A program made the translations under genes and the position numbers. DNA of 64,000 bases from positions 124,001 through 188,000 of the forward strand of contig CAYWLG010000005.1 in the NCBI GenBank assembly GCA_964459385.1, given 5' to 3'. Under the pieces are notes generated by a model, which made no database searches, was not told the DNA's origin, and saw only the letters and a list, made by a program, of their open reading frames with translations. Below are positions 44,901 to 52,494 of this stretch, in pieces; position 1 is the first letter of the stretch, and the number at the start of each line of letters is the position of its first letter. Source of the stretch: UBA6107 sp964459385. GTDB taxonomy: Bacteria; Chloroflexota; Anaerolineae; Anaerolineales; Anaerolineaceae.

Positions 44901-47234
44901 CTGCTCGGCCTGTTTGAGCTCTTCTTCAGAGCCATTGGTGTAGATGAAGCTGGTCAATGGCCGACCCAAAATGGGGGACATCACGCGGTCGGCTTCATCA
45001 AAGGTGTCTCGTACCAGTGGTTCGCTGTCGCGCAGATCAAGCAGCATGTTCACATATTGCGATCCCTGCCCGGGGAACAAAAAGGCGACCTTGCCGGGTG
45101 TGCCGCTGCCACGATACACCCCGTGGGCCTGCATGGCCTTCCAGATGGCCGGTGCATCGTTCTCGAATGCAGAGAGCGTCTTTTCGAGCCGTTTGGCCAA
45201 CTCTTCATCGCTGGCAAAGTCAATGGCGATCCGTTCCGGGCGGCTCAATTCCGGCTGCGTCGGGCAATGAGATTCAAAATGATTCCCAGTTTTCAAAGAA
45301 GCCAATTGAGCGCTGACCTTTGCCTTCAGGCCAGCCAAATCGTCGGCAGAGGCGAAGAACAGCCCCTGATAAGGTCGCAATTCTGAACCCTCTGTCACAG
45401 TGGACGAGTGAACCTCTGCGGCTTTCTCTTGAGTCGCTGCTGCTGGCGCGTTTGTGGTTCCGCTGCCCAACGCATCGGTTACAAAGCCCACAACTTTAGC
45501 CAGGGTGTTGTAATCGGATAACTTCAGGTCTTCGCGGCGCGGAATGCCATAATTGCTGCGCACTTCGGCAAACAACTCGGCCTGCTTGACCGTGTCGATA
45601 CCCAGATCGGCTTCCAGATCAAGGTCCATCTCCAGCATTTCCACCGGATAGCCGGTCTTTTCGCTGACGGCTGCCAGCACAAAGGTTTTTACCGCTTCTG
45701 CATCGGCGTTGGCCATTTGGGGCACTGCCGCTTGTGTCACTGTTTCTGTCTGTTTCATTTCAGTCACCGTTTCCATTCTGGCAGGCACCGTGTAAGTTGA
45801 GGCCGCTTTGCCAGTGATGCCAGGGAAGTATTCTTCCAGCACGACGTGAAAGTTCGTTCCGCCAAAGCCAAAAGCGCTGACCCCGGCAAAACGGTAGTTT
45901 CCTTCTTTGACCTGCCATTCATCCGCACCACGGATGACGCGGAAAGGCAGGCTGGCAAAATCAATGTTCGGGTTCGGTCGTTCGAAATTCACGGTGGGAG
46001 GCAGCATCTTGTGATGCAAGGCCAAAATGGTCTTCAATAAACCAGCGGCACCGGCGGCGCTCTTGAGGTGACCGATGTTCGATTTGACCGAGCCGAGCAC
46101 AACGCTGCTGTTTTTCAGCCCCAGTGGGCCAAAAATGGCATTCAGGCTGCTGACTTCGGCCACATCCCCCACTTTGGTGGAAGTGCCATGTCCTTCAACC
46201 AACCCCACCGATTCAGGGGCGACCCCGGCATCCTGCCAGGCACGCATGATGGCCAACTGCTGGCCGGTTGGGTTGGGCGCGGTGATGCCCTTGCCTTTGC
46301 CGTCAGAACTGCCGCCGATGCCGCGAATGACGGCGTAGATCTTATCGCCATCGCGTTCGGCATCTTCCAGACGTTTCATCAAGAAAACAACGGCCCCCTC
46401 ACCCATGACGAAACCGTTGGCCCCGTCAGCGTAAGGGCGCGAGCCCTCAGCACTGAGGGCACCGATCTTGCTGAATTTGATGTAAGACTCCGGGCCCATG
46501 TGGCGGTCAATGCCACCGGTAAGCACGGCGTCGTATTTGTTCTCAAGCAATCCCTGGCAGGCGGATTGAATGGCCGCCAGAGAAGAGGCACAGGCCGCAT
46601 CAGTGACAAAGTTTGGGCCGGTAAAGTTAAAAACGTTGGCAACACGCCCAGAGATGATATTTGAAAGCTCGCCCGGCATTGTATCTTCACTGATGGCCGG
46701 AGATTTGGCGCGAATATTATCGCTAAAGCCCTTCAGCAGCCCTTCTTTGACGGCAGCGGGCAGGCTCTCAAATTCAGGAATCGTCTGCAAAGCCTGCAAA
46801 TATTCAGGTAAATAAATTCGCATGGTGGAACGATAATGATACTCACCGGCATTGGCATTGCCGAAGATCACCGCCACCCGCTCCGGATCCAGCTTGCGGT
46901 CTGGATAGCCATAATCTTTCAAGGCCTGCTGGCTGACCGCGATGGCCCACTGTTGGGTAAAGTCCATGAGTGCCAGCAGCTTGGGCGGAATGGCCAGTCC
47001 ATTTTTGAGCGGGTCAAACTGGTAACCGCGCACAAAGGCGCCGATCTTCGAATAGGTCTTATCGATGGCCGCGTGATCCGGGTCGTAATACAGGTCTGCG
47101 CTCCAACGGTCGGCAGGGACATCCGTGACCGAATATTTGGCACTGAGAATATTGTTCCAGAAAGCCGGAACATCAAAGGCATCGGGGAGCAAAGCCCCCA
47201 TGCCAACGACTGCAATCATTTTTCCATTGTTCAT
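38973..47234 (-). CDS. Multidomain PUFA/polyketide-like lipid megasynthase
   Basis: A 2753-residue iterative type I synthase. Domains in order: KS (about 1-470; C215 in DAACASS, H349, H389), ACP1 (about 500-590), AT (about 715-1030; S815 in GHSLGEYAA), second KS (about 1110-1590; C1336 in NAACATTT, H1484 in SHETYTPARGG, H1524 in GFTGHSMG), ACP2 and ACP3 (about 1690-1890), a KR with its structural half (about 1910-2400; Y2337) and a double-hotdog DH (about 2430-2753; H2479 in NDHRINGTPVLPG). All three ACPs read LGIDTVKQAEL, with Thr (548, 1741, 1849) where the phosphopantetheine Ser is expected. Compared with PfaA, an extra complete KS and an ACP between KS and AT are present; no PfaC-type chain-length factor is seen. 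The ATG is preceded by GGAGG ten bases upstream. The product is unknown. Confidence 0.92.
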   Translation of the reverse strand: MNNGKMIAVVGMGALLPDAFDVPAFWNNILSAKYSVTDVPADRWSADLYYDPDHAAIDKTYSKIGAFVRGYQFDPLKNGLAIPPKLLALMDFTQQWAIAVSQQALKDYGYPDRKLDPERVAVIFGNANAGEYHYRSTMRIYLPEYLQALQTIPEFESLPAAVKEGLLKGFSDNIRAKSPAISEDTMPGELSNIISGRVANVFNFTGPNFVTDAACASSLAAIQSACQGLLENKYDAVLTGGIDRHMGPESYIKFSKIGALSAEGSRPYADGANGFVMGEGAVVFLMKRLEDAERDGDKIYAVIRGIGGSSDGKGKGITAPNPTGQQLAIMRAWQDAGVAPESVGLVEGHGTSTKVGDVAEVSSLNAIFGPLGLKNSSVVLGSVKSNIGHLKSAAGAAGLLKTILALHHKMLPPTVNFERPNPNIDFASLPFRVIRGADEWQVKEGNYRFAGVSAFGFGGTNFHVVLEEYFPGITGKAASTYTVPARMETVTEMKQTETVTQAAVPQMANADAEAVKTFVLAAVSEKTGYPVEMLEMDLDLEADLGIDTVKQAELFAEVRSNYGIPRREDLKLSDYNTLAKVVGFVTDALGSGTTNAPAAATQEKAAEVHSSTVTEGSELRPYQGLFFASADDLAGLKAKVSAQLASLKTGNHFESHCPTQPELSRPERIAIDFASDEELAKRLEKTLSAFENDAPAIWKAMQAHGVYRGSGTPGKVAFLFPGQGSQYVNMLLDLRDSEPLVRDTFDEADRVMSPILGRPLTSFIYTNGSEEELKQAEQELKNTAITQPAMLTANVALMRVLNKYGVYPDMVIGHSLGEYAALVSAGVLTFAEALEVVSARGREMSKIKVEDPGCMAAVSAPLEKVEEVIRSVEGYVVIANINSPLQSVLGGETTAIDAAIAKFTADGYQAVKIPVSHAFHTKIVAPASGPLRSVIARMNVQSPRLPIVANVTGELYPIEREAILDILASQVASPVQFVKGMQTLYREGVRVFIEAGPKRVLNALAQDNLKEREDVTIIATNHPRKGGKASFNEALCGIYAAGVPASGMTQVAAPSVPTIESVAQPIETRPQVLTSDGRLPITGSVVISGVGLGLPGRENHIFGDENFERILKGEMRIESIPEEVRHTILEKHVTRLVKSEAGAVMEEITDLDQVLKLAGQSGDFDLTEEFGVPQDRVESLDVSSKLAIAAGIEALRDAGIPLVMSYRRTTTGTWLPDRWKLPESMRDDTGIIFGSAFPGLNRVVDEADRFYEAKILERRLEEVNSLIDSVKSSSTDPQSPLLAELQGRAEALQAQIKEADYHFDRRYVFRVLSMGHSQFAEYIGARGPNTHVNAACATTTHAVSIAEDWIRTGRCRRVIIVAGDDVTKENSLAWIGSSLFASGAATTEGDLRLAAIPFDKRRNGMIIGMGAAAMVIESEDAARERGVRGIAEILSTQTANSAFHGTRLDVNHVSEVMERLLQTAERRFGVERQAIAHETVFMSHETYTPARGGSASAEIRALRHCFGEVANQVIIANTKGFTGHSMGVGIEDVVVTRALETGIVPPIANIQEGFEPDPELGDLNLSKGGQYNPQFALRLGAGFGSQIAMTLVRRIPGVGERIDRERYAQWLSAVSGYDNAETELVKRTLHIKDQGIPTRDPMNPTWQYGQLPTLWAEAAQASVLPQTEIVRTTPTQIPAKVEQPEAAPVVVVAPAPIPAVLNPGTEEIKHHVLAEVSEKTGYPVEMLDLDLDLEADLGIDTVKQAELFSAIRTHYGIPRREDLILADYSTLAKVIGFVEENLAGGETQTPAVSPQEASPVIEAATAPAGTADNEAIKQHVLAEVSEKTGYPVEMLDLDLDLEADLGIDTVKQAELFASIRTHYGIPRREDLILADYNTLAKVIGFVEDSLASVPETAVQLDTSAKPARQKESAVEEQSTPALAYRKPLLVMLPKTELCARTAVELSGQDVVIVADSAKVSTPLAKKLKSLGAAPVTLKPSAAPEKIAELAKAGKLAGVYSLSGLEAKLDWQSDAPDLWSKQRRQQLDPLFALARVLPESAFLICGTAMGGLLGFIHAKNPQLGLVSGFAKALRRERTQQMVKLVDFSADAKGTQVADCLLNETLHDPVTVEIGYEDDSRYSVSLQEISATSQEQQALQEGSTFVVSGATGGITASVLLDLAKATHGTFFLLGRTQLPGKEDHDLQLLKSDRAAYQLELQKRLQENGEKVTPLQLDQRIQALERAAAMLDVLDTLQAAGARATYIVCDVTNADSVQAAVSEIKSATDHLDHFIHAAGVEKSRKIESKSAAEIEQTVAVKADGFYLLLKALEKAGLLPASVTFFSSVAGRFGNSGQTDYSAANDMLSKFALWLHGQYPSMRAVSLDWGAWAEVGMASRGSIPMLMERAGIEMLKPAQAAPMVRRALELGLQGEYVVAGSLGVLAPSCQDNCGVDVEAANIALRAGDPIHKMFSHLTAFSIEQGVRLEAELDPTQLAYLNDHRINGTPVLPGVMGIEGFSVAARHIASVLGSDNGLFEMDRMENIRFLSPFKFYGDKTRTIQWNAVAFRDEGGIRVEATLESDITRHNGEVEHSLHFSGTVYLLPGEQDRQQVVKPPKWSQKNVVTSQDIYNLYFHGPSFQVLESAEVSNGTLLGKFNKKLVEIAADEPSLFTTPLLIEMCFQTAGLYEVGATGILALPQSVGSLKLFKQPLNGVAIYAEVKPHLEGNTYSFDARVLDAKGNVFLELTDYRTSALPYPAEQQLVEPLKKLASISEK

Positions 47235-47456
47235 AATGCTTCAACCTCCAACAGCGATTTTCGGAAACGAAAACAGGCTTCCAACGGGAGTCAATTTTCC
47301 TCCCGGGAGTAGCGTGCGAAATTTATTTGTTAATTTGTGGGCTTGATCAATTACCGATAATGTTTAGTAGATTCATATAGGCACTCTCGAATGTTCCGTC
47401 CTATAAATTTGAACACCCACGAAGGCAAAGAGGAATACGCGTGCCACTGCTGTGGT

Positions 47457-47942
47457 TCACTTGACGAGAATGATCTCTTTGCCCTTCTCCACCTGTTCGC
47501 CGGCGCGATACAAAACGGATGTAACTGTGCCCGCGTTGGCAGCGCGCAACTGCATTTGCATCTTCATCGATTCGAGCACCGCCAGGGTCTGGCCCTCTTC
47601 CACCCTATCGCCCACTTTCGCCAGCACGCTGACCAACATGCCGGGCATGGGGGCCAGGAGCGCACCGGGGTCATCGGCAGTTGTGCGGCGTTTGGCCCGA
47701 CGCAGCGAGTTCTCCACCCGGGCCACCACCCGCTGCCCGCTGACCAAAACCTCAAGGGTCTCCCGATCCAGAGAGTTCAGGTAAAGCTCCATAGATTTTT
47801 TGCCGCGCTGCAACACATGCAGGCCCGATTCGTTCACCGGTTTCAATTGGCCTGAAACCACCTTGCCGTTTACCTTGAGACGATTTCCATCCAGGGTTAC
47901 GTTATATTCATTTTTTCCAATCGTGACGGTATAAAGTGACAT
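47457..47942 (-). CDS. Biotin carboxyl carrier protein of acyl-CoA carboxylase
   Basis: A 161-residue protein whose C-terminal 70 residues are a biotinyl domain with the biotinylation motif VLESMKMQMQL, where the central Lys carries biotin. The N-terminal half is a linker domain found in carriers of acyl-CoA carboxylases. The start at 47942 is preceded by GGAG six bases upstream. It lies 17 bp after the biotin carboxylase gene on the same strand and 222 bp upstream of the megasynthase gene. It would shuttle the carboxyl group between the two catalytic subunits encoded next to it. Confidence 0.88.
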   Translation of the reverse strand: MSLYTVTIGKNEYNVTLDGNRLKVNGKVVSGQLKPVNESGLHVLQRGKKSMELYLNSLDRETLEVLVSGQRVVARVENSLRRAKRRTTADDPGALLAPMPGMLVSVLAKVGDRVEEGQTLAVLESMKMQMQLRAANAGTVTSVLYRAGEQVEKGKEIILVK

Positions 47943-47959
47943 TATTGTCTCCAATCCAT

Positions 47960-49441
47960 TTACATTTGTTCAGACCAGGCGGTCTGCAGCCAGGAGTTCA
48001 AGACCTCCTGCTGAGAAGTGAGCTGGGCATCGTGCTGCTGCTGAGCATACAAGGCCGCGGCCAGGGCGACCGCTTTTTCCAGTTCCACATCCTGACTGCT
48101 CACAGGCAGTCTGGCTTCTTCGAGATAAGTGGTGTTCACCTCACCCGCGACAAACTTGTCACTAGTGATGATCTGCTTCAGAAACTCAAGATCGGTTGAA
48201 ATGCCACTGATCTGAAACTCGTCCAGAGCACGATGCAGGCGTTGAATGGCCGCCTGACGATCATCCCCCCAGGCGATCACCTTGGCCAGCAGCGAATCGT
48301 AGTCGGCACTGATCTCGATTCCCAGATAGAGAGCGCTGTCGATGCGAATGCCGGGGCCGCCGGGTTCTTTCAGATAACAGATTTGCCCCGTGGAGGGCAA
48401 AAAGTCCATAGCGGCATCTTCCGCCAGCACACGCGCTTCGATCGCCGCCCCGCGCACCTGCACCTGTTCGGCATTCAGGGTTAAGGGCGCGCCCAAAGCC
48501 AGCATTAACTGCTCTTTCACCAGATCGAGACCGGTGACCATCTCCGTGACCGGGTGCTCCACCTGAATGCGCGGGTTGACCTCAATAAAGTGGAACTGGC
48601 CCTGCTGATCGAGCAGAAATTCCACCGTGCCAAGACCGCGGTATTTCAGGCTGCTGCCCAACTGCTGTGCAGCCCGGCACATACCCGCCCGCACAGATTC
48701 GGGTAAGCCGGGCGCCGGTGACTCTTCGATCAATTTCTGGTGGCGGCGTTGAATGGAACATTCCCGTTCCCCCAGACACACCACCTTGCCCAGACCATCC
48801 CCGATGATCTGAATTTCGATATGACGGGCCTGCTGCACCATCGATTCGAGAAAGACACTGTCATCCCCAAAAGCTGCCAGCGCTTCTTGCCGAGCGGCTT
48901 GAATCACCCCCGGCAGTTCTTCTGCCGACCTGGCCAGGCGGATGCCTCGCCCTCCTCCACCTGCCGCCGCTTTGACCAGCACCGGATAAGTGACCTGGCT
49001 GGCCATTTCCAGCGGGAATTCCTGTGGCAGCGGCTTCTCCGACCCAGGCAAAACCGGCAGGCCGGCTGCCAGCGCGGCCTGGCGCGAGGCTAGCTTGTCG
49101 CCGAGCAGTTCGATCGTTTCTGAACGCGGGCCGATAAAGGTCATGCCATTGTCTTCCACCGCTTTACAAAAGGCACTGTTTTCAGACAAGAATCCGTAAC
49201 CGGGATGGATAAGATTGGCATTGGTCTTTTTGGCCGCGGCGATGATCTTCTCGATGTTCAGGTAAGCCGTGCGATCCCCTAGTGACACTGCCTCATCGGC
49301 GTAACGCAGGTGCAAAGCCAACTGATCTGACTCGGTATAGACCGCCACCGTAGGGATGCCCAGCTCGCGGCAGGTGCGCAAAACCCTTAAAGCGATCTCT
49401 CCTCTGTTTGCAACCAAAACTTTCTTCTGATTCTGCATCAT
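47960..49441 (-). CDS. accC: Biotin carboxylase subunit of acyl-CoA carboxylase
   Basis: A 493-residue ATP-grasp enzyme that carboxylates biotin using bicarbonate and ATP. Motifs: KVLVANRGEIALRVLRTC at the N-terminus, VKAAAGGGGRGIRLA, RHIEIQIIGD, RECSIQRRHQKLIEESP and FIEVNPRIQVEHPVTEMVTG. About 45 residues at the C-terminus (after residue 450) extend beyond the core. The middle gene of a compact three-gene set with the carboxyltransferase (upstream) and the biotin carrier (downstream). Confidence 0.93.
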   Translation of the reverse strand: MMQNQKKVLVANRGEIALRVLRTCRELGIPTVAVYTESDQLALHLRYADEAVSLGDRTAYLNIEKIIAAAKKTNANLIHPGYGFLSENSAFCKAVEDNGMTFIGPRSETIELLGDKLASRQAALAAGLPVLPGSEKPLPQEFPLEMASQVTYPVLVKAAAGGGGRGIRLARSAEELPGVIQAARQEALAAFGDDSVFLESMVQQARHIEIQIIGDGLGKVVCLGERECSIQRRHQKLIEESPAPGLPESVRAGMCRAAQQLGSSLKYRGLGTVEFLLDQQGQFHFIEVNPRIQVEHPVTEMVTGLDLVKEQLMLALGAPLTLNAEQVQVRGAAIEARVLAEDAAMDFLPSTGQICYLKEPGGPGIRIDSALYLGIEISADYDSLLAKVIAWGDDRQAAIQRLHRALDEFQISGISTDLEFLKQIITSDKFVAGEVNTTYLEEARLPVSSQDVELEKAVALAAALYAQQQHDAQLTSQQEVLNSWLQTAWSEQM

Positions 49442-49465
49442 AAAATTCGCCTGTACTCAGTCCAC

Positions 49466-51016
49466 CTATAAAGGAATATTGCCATGTTTGCGTTTCGAAA
49501 CCGGCTGGCGTTTTTCACGCAGCGCCTCGAACGAGCGGATCAACCGCTGACGGCACTCTTCCGGCTGGAGGATATCATCCAGATAGCCGCGCGAAGCTGC
49601 CACCAGAGGCGTCGCCAATTCAGAACGGTACTTCTGCGTCAATTCCTGCTGGCGCAGGTCGCGATCTGTGGCCGCTTCGATCTCTTTGCGAAAGACCACA
49701 TTGACCGCAGCTTCTGGACCCATCACGGCAATTTCGGCGCCGGGCAAAGAGAAATTCAGATCGCTGCCCAAGTGTTTGGAACTCATCACGATGTAAGCAC
49801 CGCCATAAGCCTTGCGCAAGATCAGGGCCACCTTGGGAACCGAGGCCTCTGCGTAGGCATAGATCATCTTGGCGCCGTGTCGAATGATGCCGCCGTATTC
49901 CTGTTCCGCGCCGGGCATGAAGCCCGGAGTATCGACCAGGGTGAGCAAGGGAATGTGAAAAGCATCGCAAAAACGAATAAAGCGGGCCCCTTTATCAGAG
50001 GCGTTGATGTCCAAAACGCCGGCCAGGGTATCTGGCTGATTGGCAATGACCCCGACCGGGCTGCCATCCAAATGCATGAACCCGATCACCAGATTGGTCG
50101 CATAGCCGCTCTGAACCTCCAGAAATTCACCATTATCAGCCAGGCTTTCGATCACGCGCAGCACATCATAGGGCTGCTGCGGGTCTTGAGGCACCAGCTC
50201 TGCGATCTCAGGGGTGAGCCGGTTGGCGTCCTCTCCAATCACAGCACGTGGCGGAACAGCCAAATTGTTGGCAGGCAAAAATGAAAGCAACCAGCGCACA
50301 TTTTGCAGCAGGGTCTCTTCATCGGCGGCAGTGAAATGCGCCACCCCACTGCGGCTGCGATGAACCTCGGCACCGCCCAGGTCTGCGGCACTGATCTCTT
50401 CATGCGTGACCGTGCGCACCACCTCAGGGCCGGTGATGAACATGTGCGCATTGTTTTCGAGCATAAAGACGAAGTCGGTGATCGCCGGGGAGTAAACCGC
50501 ACCACCGGCGCAAGGTCCCAAAATGACAGAGATCTGCGGGATCACACCCGAAGCGCGTACATTGCGAGAAAAGATCTCTCCATAACCGGCCAGTGCATCC
50601 ACCCCCTCTTGAATGCGGGCGCCGCCGGAATCGTTCAGCCCGATCAAGGGAGCGCCGTTTTGCAGCGCCAGGTCCATCAGGTGAGCGATCTTTTTGCCGT
50701 GCGCTTCACCAACCGACCCGCCCATGACGGTAAAGTCCTGGGCAAAGAGGTAGACGGTACGTCCATCGATCTTCCCCCAGCCCGTCACTACGCCATCGCC
50801 GTAAGGATGATTCTTTTCCATGCCAAACCCAACGGTGCGGTGGGTCGTAAATTGTCCGATTTCCTGAAAGGTGCCGGTATCCAGTAATTTTTCGATGCGT
50901 TCGCGCGCCGTGGCTTTGCCCTTGGCGTGCTGAGCGTCAATGCGCTCTTTGCCGCCGCCGAGGAAAGCCTCTTCGCGTAAGGAATTGAGTTGATCTTGTA
51001 GGTTGCTGACTGCCAT
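49466..51016 (-). CDS. Acyl-CoA carboxylase carboxyltransferase subunit (PccB-like)
   Basis: A 516-residue crotonase-fold carboxyltransferase that moves the carboxyl group from biotin to acetyl- or propionyl-CoA. Motifs: GLNDSGGARIQEGVDALAGY, ILGPCAGGAVYSPA, LVDTPGFMPGAEQEYGG and KAYGGAYIVMSS. Both transferase halves are in one chain, as in PccB/AccD5-type enzymes. The start at 51016 is chosen because AGGA lies six bases upstream; two earlier in-frame starts have poorer spacing. TTGACA boxes occur at 51060-51065 and 51069-51074 on the minus strand and may form the operon promoter. In this context it probably makes malonyl-CoA for the lipid synthase. Confidence 0.9.
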   Translation of the reverse strand: MAVSNLQDQLNSLREEAFLGGGKERIDAQHAKGKATARERIEKLLDTGTFQEIGQFTTHRTVGFGMEKNHPYGDGVVTGWGKIDGRTVYLFAQDFTVMGGSVGEAHGKKIAHLMDLALQNGAPLIGLNDSGGARIQEGVDALAGYGEIFSRNVRASGVIPQISVILGPCAGGAVYSPAITDFVFMLENNAHMFITGPEVVRTVTHEEISAADLGGAEVHRSRSGVAHFTAADEETLLQNVRWLLSFLPANNLAVPPRAVIGEDANRLTPEIAELVPQDPQQPYDVLRVIESLADNGEFLEVQSGYATNLVIGFMHLDGSPVGVIANQPDTLAGVLDINASDKGARFIRFCDAFHIPLLTLVDTPGFMPGAEQEYGGIIRHGAKMIYAYAEASVPKVALILRKAYGGAYIVMSSKHLGSDLNFSLPGAEIAVMGPEAAVNVVFRKEIEAATDRDLRQQELTQKYRSELATPLVAASRGYLDDILQPEECRQRLIRSFEALREKRQPVSKRKHGNIPL

Positions 51017-51305
51017 ATTCATTCCTGTCAATGTAAAAAACATAACAAAATGACCAAAGTGTCAAAATTGTCAACTTATGATGCAAAACCCTCTTCGCTT
51101 GAGAAAGTTGCGCTGTTTCATGGAATCCATATTTGAACAGAAAAAAAATAACGATGGAAGTAAAAAACGATGTAAAATTGGAATGCATCTTCTGGGGTGG
51201 AAACAGAACCGGCTCCAAAAATTGCCCGCGTTTTGCCTGATAATTTTCGTTGTATCCCCTTATAAACACATAAAACTCTTGAATCCCGACGACAAAGGAA
51301 CCGAC

Positions 51306-52352
51306 ATGGAAGACAGCCTGATTCAAAAAACGATCTCCCGCTCCAATCGCAGCCAGCTCTTGTTATGCGCGCTTGGAATCGCAGCGGTATTTCTGCTGGC
51401 CGCGCTCAACTTTCGCTATTTTTATAATTTTTTCCTCGGCCCGGTGGATGTAACCGACTCCGAACTCTCCTCGTTCACATCGGCGGCTGAACCCCAACGC
51501 TATTGGCTGAATGTGAACGGTTATGGGATGGTCAACACAGGCATACAACTTATCAGCAGCAGTGACAGCGGCAGAGAAACCATTGAAGCCACTTACTTTG
51601 CCATGATCCTGGAAAAAAATATTCTGCTGGTGGAGCAAAAAGGGGATATCCTTGCCGACACCCTGCCCGGCCAGCAGACCGGCTGGCTCACAAAACTGAG
51701 CAGCGAAGAAAGTGAACAGATCGTCAGCGCTCTGGAGCAGGACGAACCGTCCATTGCCGGCACCTTTTTACCCTTCAAACTTGAGACCGGCAACTTTCGA
51801 ACCAATGGATACATCGGCCTGGCAGTCGGCCTGATCACCCTCCTCCTCTGCGCCTGGGGGTTGGTCACTGTAATCTTGCGCATCAGCGATCCAAACACGC
51901 ATCCGGTGATGAAAAAGCTGGCTCGTTTTGGGCCGATAGAGCTTGTCAGCAACCGTATCGACAGTGAACTGGCCGTCCCCCATACCACACTGGGCAGGCT
52001 GCATCTGACCAAAAGCTGGCTCATCTACGCCACCAACACCAATTTGATGGCTACACGCTTTGAAGATATTGCCTGGCTGTACAAGCACGTTCAAACCCAC
52101 CGTTCTTATGGCATAGTCGTTTCGAGAATCTATACGGCTATGGTGTTCGACCGTTTTGGCGTTCAACTCAACCTAGTGGCCGGCAACAAGGAAGCGCCTG
52201 TTGATGAAATGCTGCAAGCCATCCTAGCCAGAGCCCCCTGGGCAGTGACCGGTTACAGCAAAGAAACCTTGAATGTATGGAAAAAGCACCGTGCCGATTT
52301 TCTAAGCGCTGTTGAAAAACGCAAACTGGAAACCCAGGCGCAGACCAACTGA
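51306..52352 (+). CDS. Membrane protein of unknown function, two membrane helices
   Basis: A 348-residue protein. The start at 51306 has AAAGGA six bases upstream; an open frame extends further but lacks a ribosome site. A membrane helix at about residues 18-40 is followed by an outside domain of about 130 residues (LGPVDVTDSELSSF onwards). A second helix (about 175-198) leads to a cytoplasmic domain of about 150 residues that begins ISDPNTHPVMKKLARFGP and may be PH-like in pattern. I recognise no family with certainty. It runs divergently from the carboxylase operon and is followed by the aldehyde dehydrogenase gene. Confidence 0.65.
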   Translation: MEDSLIQKTISRSNRSQLLLCALGIAAVFLLAALNFRYFYNFFLGPVDVTDSELSSFTSAAEPQRYWLNVNGYGMVNTGIQLISSSDSGRETIEATYFAMILEKNILLVEQKGDILADTLPGQQTGWLTKLSSEESEQIVSALEQDEPSIAGTFLPFKLETGNFRTNGYIGLAVGLITLLLCAWGLVTVILRISDPNTHPVMKKLARFGPIELVSNRIDSELAVPHTTLGRLHLTKSWLIYATNTNLMATRFEDIAWLYKHVQTHRSYGIVVSRIYTAMVFDRFGVQLNLVAGNKEAPVDEMLQAILARAPWAVTGYSKETLNVWKKHRADFLSAVEKRKLETQAQTN

Positions 52353-52494
52353 ATCTCTCTGCCTTCGGACTGTTTTTTCATCCACTTTTTTTATGGATGA
52401 AGTAAAATTTATTTGGTCAATAAATTGATTTTGAATATCAAATCGCCAGGAAAGGATCCCTTTTCCCTCTATGGGAAAAAAGGGGAAAATGCTC

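Noticed and set aside
51078..51305. Upstream extension of the unknown membrane protein gene
   Set aside because: The extension is AT-rich, lacks a ribosome site, and the ATG at 51306 is well preceded by AAAGGA; the region more likely holds promoters.
52377..52401. Hairpin TTCATCCA/TGGATGAA after the membrane protein gene as terminator
   Set aside because: The stem is not followed by a T-run on the plus strand, so I did not list it as a terminator.
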